Shown: positions 11,192-21,686 of the stretch, one piece after another | How positions within the stretch are numbered: position 1 is the first letter of the stretch | Layout: each line of letters begins with the position of its first letter | Assembly (NCBI RefSeq): GCF_000016425.1 | Contig: NC_009380.1 | Coordinates: 3,538,144-3,602,143 of the forward strand | Length of the DNA: 64,000 nt | From: Salinispora tropica CNB-440 | GTDB taxonomy: Bacteria > Actinomycetota > Actinomycetes > Mycobacteriales > Micromonosporaceae | Direction of reading: 5' to 3' | The notes under the pieces: generated by a model | Seen by the model: only the letters and a program-made list of their open reading frames with translations | Databases searched by the model: none | Told to the model about the DNA's origin: nothing | Translations under genes and position numbers: made by a program

Positions 11192-12391
11192 TCAGCTCTC
11201 CAAGGCCGCGATGCCGGGGAGGGTCTTGCCCTCCAGGTATTCAAGACTGGCGCCGCCGCCGGTCGAGATGTGGCTGAACGCCTGCTCGTCGAGGCCGAGT
11301 GCCCGCACCGCGGCGGCGGAGTCGCCGCCGCCGACCACGGTGAAGGCGTCCGACGTCGCGATCGCCTCGGCGACGCCGCGGGTGCCGTGCGCGAAGGCCG
11401 CCATCTCGAAAACGCCCATCGGGCCGTTCCAGAAGATCGTCCGAGCGCCCCGCAGCGCGGCGGCGAAACCCGCCACCGTCTCCGGGCCGATGTCGAGCCC
11501 GACCCGCTTGCTGGGGATCCCGTCGGCCCGCACCGTGTCGTGCGGGGCGTCGGGGGCGAACGCGTCCGCCGCCACCACGTCAACCGGAAGCATGATCTTG
11601 CCGTCGGCGCGCTCCAGCAGGCTCCGGCAGGTCTCGACCATCTCCTCCTCCAACAGCGAGGAGCCCACCTCGTGGCCCTGCGCCTTGAGGAAGGTGAAGC
11701 ACATGCCGCCACCGACCAGCAGCCGGTCGACCTTCGGCAGCAGCGCCTCGATCACCGCCAGCTTGTCGGAGACCTTGGATCCGCCGAGCACCACCACATA
11801 CGGGCGGTCCGGCTCCCCGGCGAGGGTGCCGAGTACCTCCACCTCGCGCAACACCAACCGGCCCGCCACATGCGGCAGCCGGGCCGGTACGTCGTACACG
11901 CTCGCGTGCCGACGGTGCACCGCGCCGAACGCGTCGTCCACGTACGCGTCGGCGAGCGCGGCGAGCTGGTCGGCGAAGGCACCCCGCTCCGCCTCGTCCT
12001 TGCTGGTCTCACCCGGGTTGAACCGAAGGTTCTCCAGCAGGGCGACCTGGCCGTCGGCGAGATCGGCCACGGTGGACCGGGCCGAGTCGCCGACCGTGTC
12101 CTCGGCGAAGTGCACCGGCGCGCCGAGCAGCTCACCGAGCCGCCCGGCGACCGGACGCAGGCTGAACACCGGGTTGGGGCTGCCCTTCGGCCGCCCCAGG
12201 TGGGAGCAGACGACCACCTTCGCGCCGGCCTGGACCAGCGCGCTCAGGGTCGGCAGCACGGCCCGAATCCGGCCGTCGTCAGCGATCTGACCCGTCTGCT
12301 TGTCGAGCGGGACGTTGAGGTCCGCGCGGACCAACACCCGCCGACCCGTTACCTCCTCGGCGAGCAGGTCGTCGAGGGTGCGGATAGTCAC
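11192..12391 (-). CDS. pgk: Phosphoglycerate kinase
   Basis: Transfers the acyl phosphate of 1,3-bisphosphoglycerate to ADP. The N-terminal [10 protein letters not shown] motif, the SHLGRPKGS substrate loop and the C-terminal nucleotide region (GGGDSAAAV) are intact. Length is 399 residues, as expected. Lies 52 nt downstream of gap and abuts tpiA, forming the usual gap-pgk-tpiA unit. Confidence 0.97.
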   Translation of the reverse strand: MTIRTLDDLLAEEVTGRRVLVRADLNVPLDKQTGQIADDGRIRAVLPTLSALVQAGAKVVVCSHLGRPKGSPNPVFSLRPVAGRLGELLGAPVHFAEDTVGDSARSTVADLADGQVALLENLRFNPGETSKDEAERGAFADQLAALADAYVDDAFGAVHRRHASVYDVPARLPHVAGRLVLREVEVLGTLAGEPDRPYVVVLGGSKVSDKLAVIEALLPKVDRLLVGGGMCFTFLKAQGHEVGSSLLEEEMVETCRSLLERADGKIMLPVDVVAADAFAPDAPHDTVRADGIPSKRVGLDIGPETVAGFAAALRGARTIFWNGPMGVFEMAAFAHGTRGVAEAIATSDAFTVVGGGDSAAAVRALGLDEQAFSHISTGGGASLEYLEGKTLPGIAALES

Positions 12392-12443
12392 CGGACCAGC
12401 CCTCCCCTCGTCACCAGGCCCCCCGTGGGCTGCCTACGCGTGC

Positions 12444-13643
<1,200 letters not shown>

Positions 13644-13713
13644 CTATCCGAGCACGGGGGTTCACGCTGCGGCGGGTGGTGATCCTGCCGCACCGCAAGC
13701 CGCCACCGTCCTA

Positions 13714-14694
13714 TCAGACCACGAGCATGTCCGGCGTGACTGCCGCTTCGGTATCCGGGATGCCGAGATCGCGGGCCCGCTTGTCGGCGAGTGCGAGCAG
13801 CCGCCGGATCCGCCCGGCGATCGCATCCTTGGTCAACGGCGGGTCGGCGAGCGCGCCCAGCTCCTCCAGCGATGCCTGGCGATGCTCCAGCCGCAGCCGC
13901 CCGGCCGAGGTCAGGTGGTGCGGCGCGTCGTCGGCGAGGATCTCCAGGGCACGGGTGACCCGGGCGGCGGCGGCGACCGCGGCGCGCGCCGACCGACGCA
14001 GGTTCGCGTCGTCGAAGTTCGCCAGCCGGTTCGCGGTGGCCCGCACCTCACGCCGGACCCGACGTTCCTCCCAGGCCAGCACGCTGGCGTGGGCACCGAT
14101 CCGGGTGAGCAGGGCGGCGATGGCGTCACCGTCCTTGACGACCACCCGGTCCACGCCGCGCACCTCGCGGTTCTTCGCGGCGATGCCGATCCGGCGGGCC
14201 GCGCCGACCAGGGCAAGTGCCGACTCCGGGCCGGGGCAGGTGATCTCCATCGCACTGGAACGACCCGGCTCAGTCAGCGAGCCGTGTGCCATGAACGCGC
14301 CGCGCCACGCCGAGACCGCGCAGCAGACGTTGGCGGCCACCACGTGCGGTGGCAGGCCCCGCACCGGACGACCGCGGACATCGAGCAGGCCGGTCTGCCG
14401 GGCGAGGAACTCGCCGTCCTTGACCACCCGCACGATGAAGTGGCTGCCCTTGCGTAGCCCACCGGAGGCGAGGACGTGGATCTCGCTGGGGTAGCCGTAG
14501 ACCTCGGCGATCTCACGCCGCAGCCGTCGGGCCACCGCCCCGGTGTCCAGTTCGGCCTCCACGACCACCCGACCGGAGACGATGTGCAACCCGCCGGCGA
14601 AGCGCAGCAGCGCCGCCATCTCCGCCCGCCGGCAGCAGGGCTTGGGCACGTCCACCCGGCTCAGCTCGTCCTTGACCGCCGCCGTCATCGCCAT
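13714..14694 (-). CDS. whiA: DNA-binding regulator WhiA
   Basis: WhiA combines a LAGLIDADG-homing-endonuclease-like N-terminal domain, which has lost nuclease function, with a C-terminal helix-turn-helix. In actinobacteria it controls sporulation and division genes; in other Gram-positives it is linked to division and metabolism. The 326-residue product begins [13 protein letters not shown] and contains [20 protein letters not shown], both hallmarks. The ATG at 14694 follows GAGAGGA. It follows rapZ and yvcK with a 54-nt gap. Confidence 0.95.
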   Translation of the reverse strand: MAMTAAVKDELSRVDVPKPCCRRAEMAALLRFAGGLHIVSGRVVVEAELDTGAVARRLRREIAEVYGYPSEIHVLASGGLRKGSHFIVRVVKDGEFLARQTGLLDVRGRPVRGLPPHVVAANVCCAVSAWRGAFMAHGSLTEPGRSSAMEITCPGPESALALVGAARRIGIAAKNREVRGVDRVVVKDGDAIAALLTRIGAHASVLAWEERRVRREVRATANRLANFDDANLRRSARAAVAAAARVTRALEILADDAPHHLTSAGRLRLEHRQASLEELGALADPPLTKDAIAGRIRRLLALADKRARDLGIPDTEAAVTPDMLVV

Positions 14695-14748
14695 TGTGCG
14701 TCCTCTCACGGACCGGTTCCGGCGTGTCGCCGGAGATTACGTACGTGT

Positions 14749-15744
14749 CTAACGAGCGGCACCCAGGACCGGCACCAAAGCAGCGGCGAGAGCAGCCGAA
14801 TCATGACAGGGCGTGCCGTCGTTGACCGCGACCGGGGCGAGGATCAACCGAGCGCCCAGGGATTCTGCCGCACGCTCGACCGGGTCGGGGTCACCCACCG
14901 CCTTGACGTCTCCGAGTACGCAGTCGACCCGTAACGTCGGCAGGTACCACCGCAGCTCGGCCAGGTGGTCAGCGACGGAGAGCCCGAACGTCTCCTTCTC
15001 GGCGGCCAGGTTCAGGGTGACCAACCGGCGGGCGGGGCTCGCCACGATCGCCGCGGCCAGCTCCGGCACCAGCAGGTGCGGCAGCACGCTGGTGTACCAG
15101 CTACCTGGGCCGAAGAGGAGCCAGTCGGCCGCGCCGATGGCGGCCAGCGCCTCGGGGCAGGCCGCCGGTGCCTGCGGATCCAGCCGCAGCGACTCGACCC
15201 GCCCGGTGGTGATGGCCACCTGATGCTGGCCGCTGACGATGCCGACCTCCGCCGGCCGGGCGGGGTTGACGCCCCGAACCCGCGCCTCGATCCCGACCGG
15301 CTCGCAGGACATCGGCAGTACCCGCCCGACGGTGCCCAACATCGCGCCAGCGTGCTCCAGCGCCGCCACCGGGTCGCCGAGCAGCTCCATCAGCCCGCAG
15401 AGCATGAGATTGCCGACAGCGTGCCCGGTCAGCCGGCCCGCGATGGCGGCCTCCCGGTCGCCGATCGTCGGGGGCGGGACCGCGGCGAAGCGGTGCTGGA
15501 AGAGCCCGGCGCTACGCTGGGTGGCGGGGTGGTCTCCGGCCAGCGCGACGAGCGCCTGCCGCAGGTCCCCCGGCGGCAGCCCGCCCCGCTCCGCGCGCAG
15601 CCGGCCACTGGACCCGCCGTCGTCGCCGACGGTCACCACGGCGGTCAGATCAAGGTCGAGTTCGGGAGCACAGCGCCGCAGTGCCCGCAGCGAAGCGGAG
15701 AGTCCGTGCCCACCACCGAAGGCGACCACCCGGACGGCCGTCAC
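14749..15744 (-). CDS. yvcK: Gluconeogenesis factor YvcK/CofD-like protein
   Basis: YvcK family (Rossmann-type, related to CofD); binds UDP-sugars and is needed for growth on gluconeogenic carbon and for cell-wall balance in Gram-positives. The N-terminal VVAFGGGHGLSASLRALR loop, the VTVGDDGGSSGRLR motif and the GPGSWYTSVLPHLLVP stretch are diagnostic. The GTG start overlaps the rapZ stop by 4 bp, so the two are translationally coupled. Confidence 0.94.
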   Translation of the reverse strand: MTAVRVVAFGGGHGLSASLRALRRCAPELDLDLTAVVTVGDDGGSSGRLRAERGGLPPGDLRQALVALAGDHPATQRSAGLFQHRFAAVPPPTIGDREAAIAGRLTGHAVGNLMLCGLMELLGDPVAALEHAGAMLGTVGRVLPMSCEPVGIEARVRGVNPARPAEVGIVSGQHQVAITTGRVESLRLDPQAPAACPEALAAIGAADWLLFGPGSWYTSVLPHLLVPELAAAIVASPARRLVTLNLAAEKETFGLSVADHLAELRWYLPTLRVDCVLGDVKAVGDPDPVERAAESLGARLILAPVAVNDGTPCHDSAALAAALVPVLGAAR

Positions 15745-16649
15745 TCGCGCCCCAGGTCACGGTGCTGCGCGGTGGCGGCGAGGCCGGTCTGACGCAGCCG
15801 CGCGGCCAGCTCCTCGGCGATGGCGACACTGCGGTGCTTGCCGCCGGTACAGCCGACGGCGGCGGTCACATACCGCTTTCCCTCCCGCTCGAAACCGGCA
15901 GTGGTGGCATTGAGCAGGTCGGCGTAGGTCGCCACGAAGTCCTCGGCGCCCGCCTGGCCCAACACGTACGAACTGACCGCCTCCACCTGCCCAGTGTGCT
16001 CGCGCAGCTCCGGAACCCAGTACGGGTTCGGCAGGAACCGGGCGTCGCAGACGAAGTCGGCATCCGGCGGTACGCCGTACTTGAAACCGAACGACACCAC
16101 GGTCACCCGCAGCCGGCGGGCATCCTCGGCACCGAAGAGCTCCTCGATCCGCCGACGCAGCTGGTTGACGTTGAGATGGCTGGTATCGACGAACACGTCG
16201 GCCTGGTCCCGGGCCCCCTCCAGCAGCCCGCGCTCGACCGCGATGCCGTCAGCGAGTCGTCCCTCCCCCTGCAACGGGTGCGAACGCCGGACGCTCTCAA
16301 ACCGCCGGATCAACACCTCGTCGTCGGCGTCCACGAAGACCACCCGCGGGCCGAACCCCCGCTCCTTGAGCTCTCGGATCGCACCGACCAGGTCGGTGGA
16401 GAAGGCCCGGGAGCGCACGTCCAGCACCATCGCCGTCCGTCGGGCGGCGCCACCGGCCTTCATCGCCAGCTCGGCCATGTCCAGCATCAGCGCCTGGGGC
16501 AGGTTGTCGACCACGTAGTAGCCGACGTTCTCCAGGGCACGGGCAACGGTGCTGCGCCCACCACCGGAGACCCCGGTCACCACCACGAGCGTGGTGTCGG
16601 TACCCGACGGGTCGGGTTCACCCGGCACGCTCGTCTGCCCCTCGATCAC
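15741..16649 (-). CDS. rapZ: RNase adapter / nucleotide-binding protein RapZ (YvcJ)
   Basis: P-loop protein of the RapZ/YvcJ family, which binds UDP-GlcNAc pathway intermediates; in E. coli it guides RNase E to small RNAs, but its role in actinobacteria is less clear. The Walker A motif GVSGGGRST lies near residue 27 and the C-terminal GCTGGKHRSVAIAEELA segment is well conserved. 302 residues. The GTG start has GGGAG about 10 nt upstream. In most actinobacteria uvrC lies just upstream; here a 5.9-kb block intervenes. Confidence 0.94.
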   Translation of the reverse strand: MIEGQTSVPGEPDPSGTDTTLVVVTGVSGGGRSTVARALENVGYYVVDNLPQALMLDMAELAMKAGGAARRTAMVLDVRSRAFSTDLVGAIRELKERGFGPRVVFVDADDEVLIRRFESVRRSHPLQGEGRLADGIAVERGLLEGARDQADVFVDTSHLNVNQLRRRIEELFGAEDARRLRVTVVSFGFKYGVPPDADFVCDARFLPNPYWVPELREHTGQVEAVSSYVLGQAGAEDFVATYADLLNATTAGFEREGKRYVTAAVGCTGGKHRSVAIAEELAARLRQTGLAATAQHRDLGRE

Positions 16650-17000
16650 CTAGTACTCCCAACGTGTGGCACCGCGACCGAAATCGGGCCACGGGTTCGA
16701 ACAGCGACTCTAACTCGCCGACCGACGCAGATCTCCCCCGTCACATTCCCGACACCAGGACAGCTCGCTACTCATCGGCCACCAGAACGTCTCGGCAGGG
16801 TGACAGTCGCACGTTGCCGCCCACCCAGCAGGGGGTGTGCTGCACAGCGACGCGTCTGGGCGGCCCCCGGACCATCCAGACGCGCACTCCGCTACCGCCT
16901 CCGCAGCGCCTCAGCCCGTCCGGGCCGAGCACACCGACGCGCTCCCACGGCTCGTCCCGGAACAGCGAATCGTCTCCCGAGCCGGACAGCGGCGGTCAGG
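16650..17000. other. Non-coding spacer upstream of rapZ
   Basis: No convincing gene: the open frames here are short shadows without ribosome sites. The left end carries half of the inverted repeat (16647-16656) discussed in the findings. A 9-bp perfect stem (CGCGTCTGG/CCAGACGCG, 16851-16884, 16-nt loop) lies about 115 nt past the DUF397 gene stop and could end that transcript. Confidence 0.5.
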
Positions 17001-17204
17001 TCAGCTCCGTGACGCGGACCGCAGCCCGGTGACAAAGGACGCCCAGGCAGCCGACCCGAAGACGAGCGTCGGCCCAGCCGGATCCTTCGAGTCCCGGACC
17101 GCCAGCCCGTCATCCAGCCCAGCCACCTCGACGCAGTCGGACCCGTTGGCGCTACTGCGAGAACTCTTACGCCAGGTTAGAACCGCAACGTCGGGCGTCA
17201 TCAT
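17001..17204 (-). CDS. DUF397 domain protein
   Basis: A 67-residue protein with the full DUF397 signature: WRKSSRSSANGSDCVEVAG, then VRDSKDP and a C-terminal WASFVTGL. DUF397 proteins are small, actinobacteria-specific and usually encoded beside an XRE regulator with a DUF5753 tail; several such pairs act as regulator/partner modules in development and secondary metabolism. Here the XRE gene ends 23 nt upstream on the same strand, so the two are probably one operon. Confidence 0.9.
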   Translation of the reverse strand: MMTPDVAVLTWRKSSRSSANGSDCVEVAGLDDGLAVRDSKDPAGPTLVFGSAAWASFVTGLRSASRS

Positions 17205-17227
17205 CGCAAGGCTCCTCTGGCCAGAAC

Positions 17228-18082
17228 TCAGGGTTGAAGCTCGGCGGCCACCGTGGCGAGGAAGTCGGCGGACTGGTCGGGATCGAGCGCCTTCGCACGC
17301 AGATGGTCGAAGGCGAGTCTATATCGCGACACGTGCTCGCCTGTTTCGAGCAGCATTGTGTTGGTGTCGTTGTCGACGTAGACGATAGTCGGATCGAGTG
17401 CCGGCTCCGCGTAGTCAAGGATCGTGAAGGCCCCGCCCATCGAAGCGTGCGCTCCAGCGGAGAAGGGCAACACCTGCACCTCGACCGCTGGCATCTGGCA
17501 CGCCTGGACGATGCGCGCCACCTGAGCGGCCATGACTTTCGGGCCTCCAACGTGCCGCCGCACCGCGGCCTCGTCGAGGACGATCCACAACCGGGGCGGG
17601 ACATCCCGAGCGAGGAGCACCTTCCGGGCCTGGCGTGCCGCGATGACTCGGGCCACCTCATCCAGATCAGCCATCGTCCGACCCGCGTGGATGATCGCTC
17701 GGGCATACTCCTCGGTCTGCAGGAGACCGGGAACGTACAAGCTCTGGAAGGTGCTGATGGCGGCAGCCTCAGCTTCGAAGCCAACGTAGTCGTCGGGTAG
17801 CACGTCACCGTACGCGCTCCACCAGCCCTTCTGGCGGGCCTGCCGAGCGAGGGCGGTCAGCGTGCCCTGCTCCTCCGCGGAAGCCTCGTAAAGGTCGAGG
17901 AGTTTACGTAGGCCATCAGCTGAGATTCCGCTGTGCCCCTGCTCGATGCGAATCACCTTTGCCCGGTGCCATCCGACCATTCGGGCCACCTCATCGACGG
18001 TCAGGCCGCGCTGATCGCGCAGCCGACGCAGCTCACGACGGAGCCGGCGGGCGCGAATTGTCGGACTCGCCGAGGTCGCCAT
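17228..18082 (-). CDS. XRE-family regulator with DUF5753 domain
   Basis: 284 residues: an N-terminal helix-turn-helix (about 15-70, LRDQRGLTVDEVARMVGWHR) followed by a DUF5753 domain (about 95-275) starting at the FQSLYVPGLLQTEEYARA motif. The domain order is typical of the large actinobacterial family that pairs with DUF397 proteins. I chose the ATG at 18082 because AAAGGTGG sits 5 nt upstream. A candidate operator lies 70 nt upstream, between this gene and the divergent unknown gene at 18234. Confidence 0.92.
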   Translation of the reverse strand: MATSASPTIRARRLRRELRRLRDQRGLTVDEVARMVGWHRAKVIRIEQGHSGISADGLRKLLDLYEASAEEQGTLTALARQARQKGWWSAYGDVLPDDYVGFEAEAAAISTFQSLYVPGLLQTEEYARAIIHAGRTMADLDEVARVIAARQARKVLLARDVPPRLWIVLDEAAVRRHVGGPKVMAAQVARIVQACQMPAVEVQVLPFSAGAHASMGGAFTILDYAEPALDPTIVYVDNDTNTMLLETGEHVSRYRLAFDHLRAKALDPDQSADFLATVAAELQP

Positions 18083-18151
18083 GATTGCCACCTTTCACCA
18101 ACGTGCAGACACCGAACCGGAATGACCATACAACGACCTTCAACACTGCCA

Positions 18152-18167
18152 ATTGCTACGTTGCAAT
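18152..18167. promoter_or_regulatory. Candidate operator in the XRE / unknown gene divergent spacer
   Basis: An imperfectly spaced dyad ATTGC-(6)-GCAAT in an AT-rich patch, followed at once by a further TTGCGA half-site. It lies in the 151-bp spacer between the divergent XRE regulator and the gene at 18234, where autoregulation would be expected. Sequence symmetry is the only evidence. Confidence 0.4.
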
Positions 18168-18233
18168 GATTATTGCGACCTGTCACCATCGATAGATCCC
18201 GCTACACAGGCCAACTGATCATCGGGAGTAGCA

Positions 18234-18767
18234 GTGACTGACGACCAGACGTCGGAGTGGACGCGGCAGGACCACATCCCGGCCGGGCACCGTATGGACC
18301 TCGCCGAGCTTCTCGACCAGGCGGATGTCTCCGAACGGGTCCGCGCCGCCGTCACGCAGGCGTTGACGGATTCGACCAGTTCGACCGCGTACGTCGATGC
18401 CCTGGTCGCCCGCTACGCGACCGAGCGTGAGCGGCGATCGATACCCGCTCTGCCGCCCGCCTGCGCCGCCGACGCGCACCGCCGGTGGACCTTGCACCTG
18501 ACCTACCGGGCCGACGACCTGCTGGCGGCCCGGGACCGGGCGGTCGTCTACGTCGAAGGGCTGACGTTGCTGCGCCCGGAGTTGTCCGCCAACACCGTCC
18601 TGCTGTCCCGGGCCGATGCGTGGAACCAGGTCGAGCCGCTGTTCTGCGGCCGGGTGGGCCCGGACGAAGAGGTCTGCGCGGACACCCTCGGGCATCCCGG
18701 GTTCCACCAGGCCGCCGGTCTGGGCGGGTTCCGCTGGGGCGACGGCGACGACGGGTGCGACCGGTGA
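18234..18767 (+). CDS. Unknown actinobacterial protein, 177 aa
   Basis: I do not recognise the family. The product is acidic and soluble, with no signal peptide or membrane helix. The start GTG at 18234 is supported by CGGGAG 6 nt upstream. It is divergent from the XRE/DUF397 pair and its stop overlaps the next gene (GTGA), so the two are coupled. Its position makes it a candidate target of the XRE regulator. Confidence 0.7.
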   Translation: MTDDQTSEWTRQDHIPAGHRMDLAELLDQADVSERVRAAVTQALTDSTSSTAYVDALVARYATERERRSIPALPPACAADAHRRWTLHLTYRADDLLAARDRAVVYVEGLTLLRPELSANTVLLSRADAWNQVEPLFCGRVGPDEEVCADTLGHPGFHQAAGLGGFRWGDGDDGCDR

Positions 18768-19060
18768 CCGCGTCGACCTACCCCCGGGTGTCGCCCTGCC
18801 GGCACTGCGGCCTGGCGGTGCTCCGTGACAACGACGACGCCTGGATCCACACCACGCTCAGCTACGTCTGCCGGGACCGGTGGGGTGCGCTGCGCGGCTC
18901 GTACGCCGACCCCGAGCCACCGGCACCAGCCAGCTGGGACCGCCGTTCGGGGCCAGGTCACCACGGCGAGACCGCCGTTCGGGGCCGAGCCAGCGCGGTG
19001 AGACCGCCACCCCGGTCAGCCCCGCCGGGCATGCACCGCCGCGTCAGGGGTCACTCGTAG
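18764..19060 (+). CDS. Small zinc-ribbon-like protein, 98 aa
   Basis: The GTG at 18764 overlaps the stop of the preceding gene by 4 bp. The first 45 residues contain [18 protein letters not shown] and a later YVCRD, a pattern (CxxC plus a third Cys with His) that suggests a small metal-binding knuckle. The second half is Pro/Arg-rich and probably disordered; its boundary could be wrong. Function unknown. recQ follows after 10 nt but has its own promoter-like sequence. Confidence 0.6.
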   Translation: MTASTYPRVSPCRHCGLAVLRDNDDAWIHTTLSYVCRDRWGALRGSYADPEPPAPASWDRRSGPGHHGETAVRGRASAVRPPPRSAPPGMHRRVRGHS

Positions 19061-19063
19061 ACT
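19058..19063 (+). promoter_or_regulatory. Candidate -10 element for leaderless recQ
   Basis: TAGACT fits the actinobacterial -10 pattern TANNNT and ends 7 nt before the recQ ATG. There is no ribosome site in front of recQ, consistent with a leaderless transcript. No clear -35 is seen. Confidence 0.45.
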
Positions 19064-19070
19064 GCGCCCC

Positions 19071-20912
19071 ATGTCCTCCCCCACCGACCAGCAGCCCGCC
19101 GCGTTGGAAACGCTGCGGCGTGTCTTCGGCTACGACGCCTTCCGGGGCTTCCAGCAGGAGGTCATCGAGCACGTGACGGCCGGCGGGGACGCCCTGGTAC
19201 TGATGCCGACCGGCGGTGGCAAGTCGCTCTGCTACCAGATCCCGGCGCTGCTGCGCGACGGCGTCGCGGTGGTCGTGTCACCGTTGATCGCGCTGATGCA
19301 GGACCAGGTTGACGCGCTGACCGCGGTCGGGGTCCGAGCCGGCTTCCTCAACTCGACGCTTGACGTCGACGCCCGCCGCGCCGTCGAGCGGGCCTTCGTC
19401 GCCAGGGAGCTGGATCTGCTCTACCTCGCTCCGGAGGCCCTGGGCACCCGGGGCGTGCAGCACCTGCTCGACCAGGGGCGGATCAGCCTCTTCGCGATCG
19501 ACGAGGCGCACTGCGTGTCGCAGTGGGGGCACGACTTCCGCCCGGACTACCTGGCCCTGTCGATGCTGCACGAACGCTGGCCGGGGGTGCCTCGGATCGC
19601 GTTGACGGCCACCGCGACCAGCGCCACCCGGGCCGAGATCTCGACCCGGCTCCAGCTCACCTCGGCCCGGCACTTCGTCGCCAGCTTCGACCGGCCCAAC
19701 ATCCAGTACCGCATCGCGGCGAAGCGGGAGCCGAAGCGGCAACTACTGGCCCTGCTCCGTGACGAACACCCGGGGGACGCCGGCATCATCTACTGCCTGT
19801 CCCGGGCCACCGTGGAGAAGACCGCGGAGTTTCTGGTCGACAACGGTGTAACCGCGCTGCCCTACCACGCCGGCCTGGACGCGGTCACCCGCGCCCGGCA
19901 CCAGCAGCGCTTCCTGCGGGAGGACGGCGTGGTCATGGTCGCGACGATCGCGTTCGGGATGGGCATCGACAAGCCCGACGTGCGGTTCGTCGCCCACCTT
20001 GACCTACCGAAGTCGGTGGAGGGCTACTACCAGGAGACCGGTCGCGCCGGGCGGGACGGCCTACCGGCGACAGCCTGGCTCGCCTACGGCCTGACGGATG
20101 TGGTGCAGCAGCGCCGGCTGATCGACACCTCGGAGGGGGACCCGGCGCACCGGCGAAATCTCGCCACCCATCTGGAGGCGATGCTCGCGCTCTGTGAGAC
20201 GGTCCGCTGCCGCCGGGCGCAGCTCCTGGACTACTTCGGCGAGACCGCCCCCGCCTGCGGCAACTGCGACACCTGCCTACAGCCACCCGAGTCGTGGGAC
20301 GGCACGATCGCCGCGCAGAAGCTACTCTCCACGATCTACCGGCTCGACCGGGAGCGCAGCCAACGCTTCGGTGCCGGGCACTGCGTCGACATCCTTCTCG
20401 GCCGCGCCACCGACAAGATCCAGCAGCACCGGCACGACTCCCTGACGGTCTTCGGGATCGGCACCGACCTGAGCGAGGCGGAGTGGCGGGGGGTGGTCCG
20501 GCAGCTGCTCGCCGAGGGGCTACTGGCGGTCGAGGGCGACTACGGCACCCTTGCCCTCACCGACACCAGCGCGGAGGTGTTGGGCCGACGTCGCACCGTC
20601 ATGCTGCGCCGCGAGCCGGCCCGGAAGGCCCGACCGGCGAAGCCACGCGGCGCGGCCACCGTGGTCGCCGAGCTGACGCCGGCCGCCGCCGAGGCCTTCG
20701 AACGGCTACGCGCCTGGCGGGCCGCCACCGCCAAGGAGCAGGGGGTGCCGGCGTACGTGATCTTCCACGACGCCACGCTGCGACAGATCGCCACCGACGC
20801 CCCCGCCGACCTGGCCGACCTGGCCAAGGTCGGCGGCGTCGGTGAGGCGAAGCTGGCGAAGTACGGCGAGCAGGTGCTGACCGTACTCGCCGACGACCCC
20901 CACCCTGCTTGA
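19071..20912 (+). CDS. recQ: ATP-dependent DNA helicase RecQ
   Basis: 3'-5' superfamily 2 helicase for recombination and replication-fork repair. The 613-residue chain has Walker [17 protein letters not shown] (about 45), the DEAH box [19 protein letters not shown] (about 143), motif [14 protein letters not shown] (about 320), a zinc-binding segment ([15 protein letters not shown] then CGNCDTC, about 375-405), a winged-helix RQC region and a C-terminal HRDC domain (about 545-610). It is complete. It lies in the block that separates rapZ from uvrC, alongside a toxin-antitoxin pair. Confidence 0.96.
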   Translation: MSSPTDQQPAALETLRRVFGYDAFRGFQQEVIEHVTAGGDALVLMPTGGGKSLCYQIPALLRDGVAVVVSPLIALMQDQVDALTAVGVRAGFLNSTLDVDARRAVERAFVARELDLLYLAPEALGTRGVQHLLDQGRISLFAIDEAHCVSQWGHDFRPDYLALSMLHERWPGVPRIALTATATSATRAEISTRLQLTSARHFVASFDRPNIQYRIAAKREPKRQLLALLRDEHPGDAGIIYCLSRATVEKTAEFLVDNGVTALPYHAGLDAVTRARHQQRFLREDGVVMVATIAFGMGIDKPDVRFVAHLDLPKSVEGYYQETGRAGRDGLPATAWLAYGLTDVVQQRRLIDTSEGDPAHRRNLATHLEAMLALCETVRCRRAQLLDYFGETAPACGNCDTCLQPPESWDGTIAAQKLLSTIYRLDRERSQRFGAGHCVDILLGRATDKIQQHRHDSLTVFGIGTDLSEAEWRGVVRQLLAEGLLAVEGDYGTLALTDTSAEVLGRRRTVMLRREPARKARPAKPRGAATVVAELTPAAAEAFERLRAWRAATAKEQGVPAYVIFHDATLRQIATDAPADLADLAKVGGVGEAKLAKYGEQVLTVLADDPHPA

Positions 20913-20990
20913 TCAACCTGAGCCGGGGTCGCCTGGTAGCCGGGTACAGGGCCGACGCCTGCGAAGCTCTGTGGGGATCTGCGGCGCCGG

Positions 20991-21374
20991 TCAGATCGTA
21001 CGGATCAGGACGAGGTCCTCGAGACCAGCGAAATCATCGGCGTTGCGGGTGTAGACGGCAGCATCGTGAGCGTGTGCGGTCGCGGCGATGAGCAGGTCCA
21101 TCACCCTGGCTCGCGGTTGGCGGCCAATCTCGACCACACGTGCGGCTAATCGCGCATAGCTGTCAGCAACGGCCTCGTCGATGGGAAGGGGATCGAATCG
21201 ACGTTGGATGGCACTCAACCGCGCTAGACGACCCGCCCTCGCGTCAGCGGTTTTCGCTGCCAGCACCCCGAACTGGAGCTCGGCAAGGCTAGTGACGCTG
21301 ATGGCCAGTTCGCCGGGAATCGGGGTTACATCAGTAGCAATGAGGATGCTGGTGTCGAGGATGCCGCGACTCAC
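20991..21374 (-). CDS. vapC: PIN-domain toxin, VapC family
   Basis: 127 residues with the PIN-domain acidic set: Asp in GILDTSILIA at the start, Glu in TSLAELQFGV, the central Asp in ARVMDLLIAATAHAH, and Asp in TRNADDFAG near the end. VapC proteins are Mg-dependent RNases that cleave tRNA or rRNA when freed from the antitoxin. The GTG start overlaps the antitoxin stop by 4 bp. Convergent with recQ. Confidence 0.92.
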   Translation of the reverse strand: MSRGILDTSILIATDVTPIPGELAISVTSLAELQFGVLAAKTADARAGRLARLSAIQRRFDPLPIDEAVADSYARLAARVVEIGRQPRARVMDLLIAATAHAHDAAVYTRNADDFAGLEDLVLIRTI

Positions 21375-21619
21375 CGCTCAGCCCACGGGTCGGTGACAGC
21401 GTCGTCGAGAAGGTGCCGATCCGCTGCCCATCCGGGGTCCGTGGGCTGCTGGAACACGCTGGCAATGTCGTCCCACCCGCGCCAGGCACGCGGACCGACC
21501 GGGCCGAGCACGGCTGCTGGCCGACCGGCGACGGTAATCGTCACGCGTTCACCCGCTTGTGCCCGACGTACCAAGTCGCTGGCGTTCTGCCGCATCTCCC
21601 GTAGCCCGACCTCGTCCAT
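21371..21619 (-). CDS. vapB: Antitoxin of Phd/YefM type (VapB partner)
   Basis: 82 residues beginning MDEVGLREMRQNASDLVRRAQAGE, the Phd/YefM N-terminal DNA-binding pattern, followed by VTITVAGRPAAVLGP. The C-terminal third, rich in Trp and Asp, should bind the PIN toxin. The ATG at 21619 is preferred over an upstream in-frame start at 21658, which would place the palindrome inside the gene. Expected to repress its own operon together with the toxin. Confidence 0.9.
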   Translation of the reverse strand: MDEVGLREMRQNASDLVRRAQAGERVTITVAGRPAAVLGPVGPRAWRGWDDIASVFQQPTDPGWAADRHLLDDAVTDPWAER

Positions 21620-21628
21620 GTGACCCAC

Positions 21629-21646
21629 GGTAGCACATGTGCTACC
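21629..21646. promoter_or_regulatory. Perfect 18-bp palindrome, likely VapBC operator
   Basis: GGTAGCACATGTGCTACC is a perfect palindrome lying 9 nt upstream of the antitoxin ATG, where it would cover the promoter or the mRNA start. Phd/VapB antitoxins bind such short palindromes. No ribosome site is visible between palindrome and ATG, so the transcript may be leaderless. Confidence 0.75.
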
Positions 21647-21686
21647 CCTGTGGTTCACCTGTTGATCAGGCTAAACGTGTCGCCGG

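Noticed and set aside
16690..16720. GGGTTCGAAC resembling a tRNA T-arm
   Set aside because: No matching acceptor, D-arm or anticodon arm could be built around it, so it is not called as a tRNA or attachment site.
20905..21675. TTGATCA words on either side of vapBC as possible integration repeats
   Set aside because: The shared core is a short near-palindrome with no extended match; chance is the simpler explanation.
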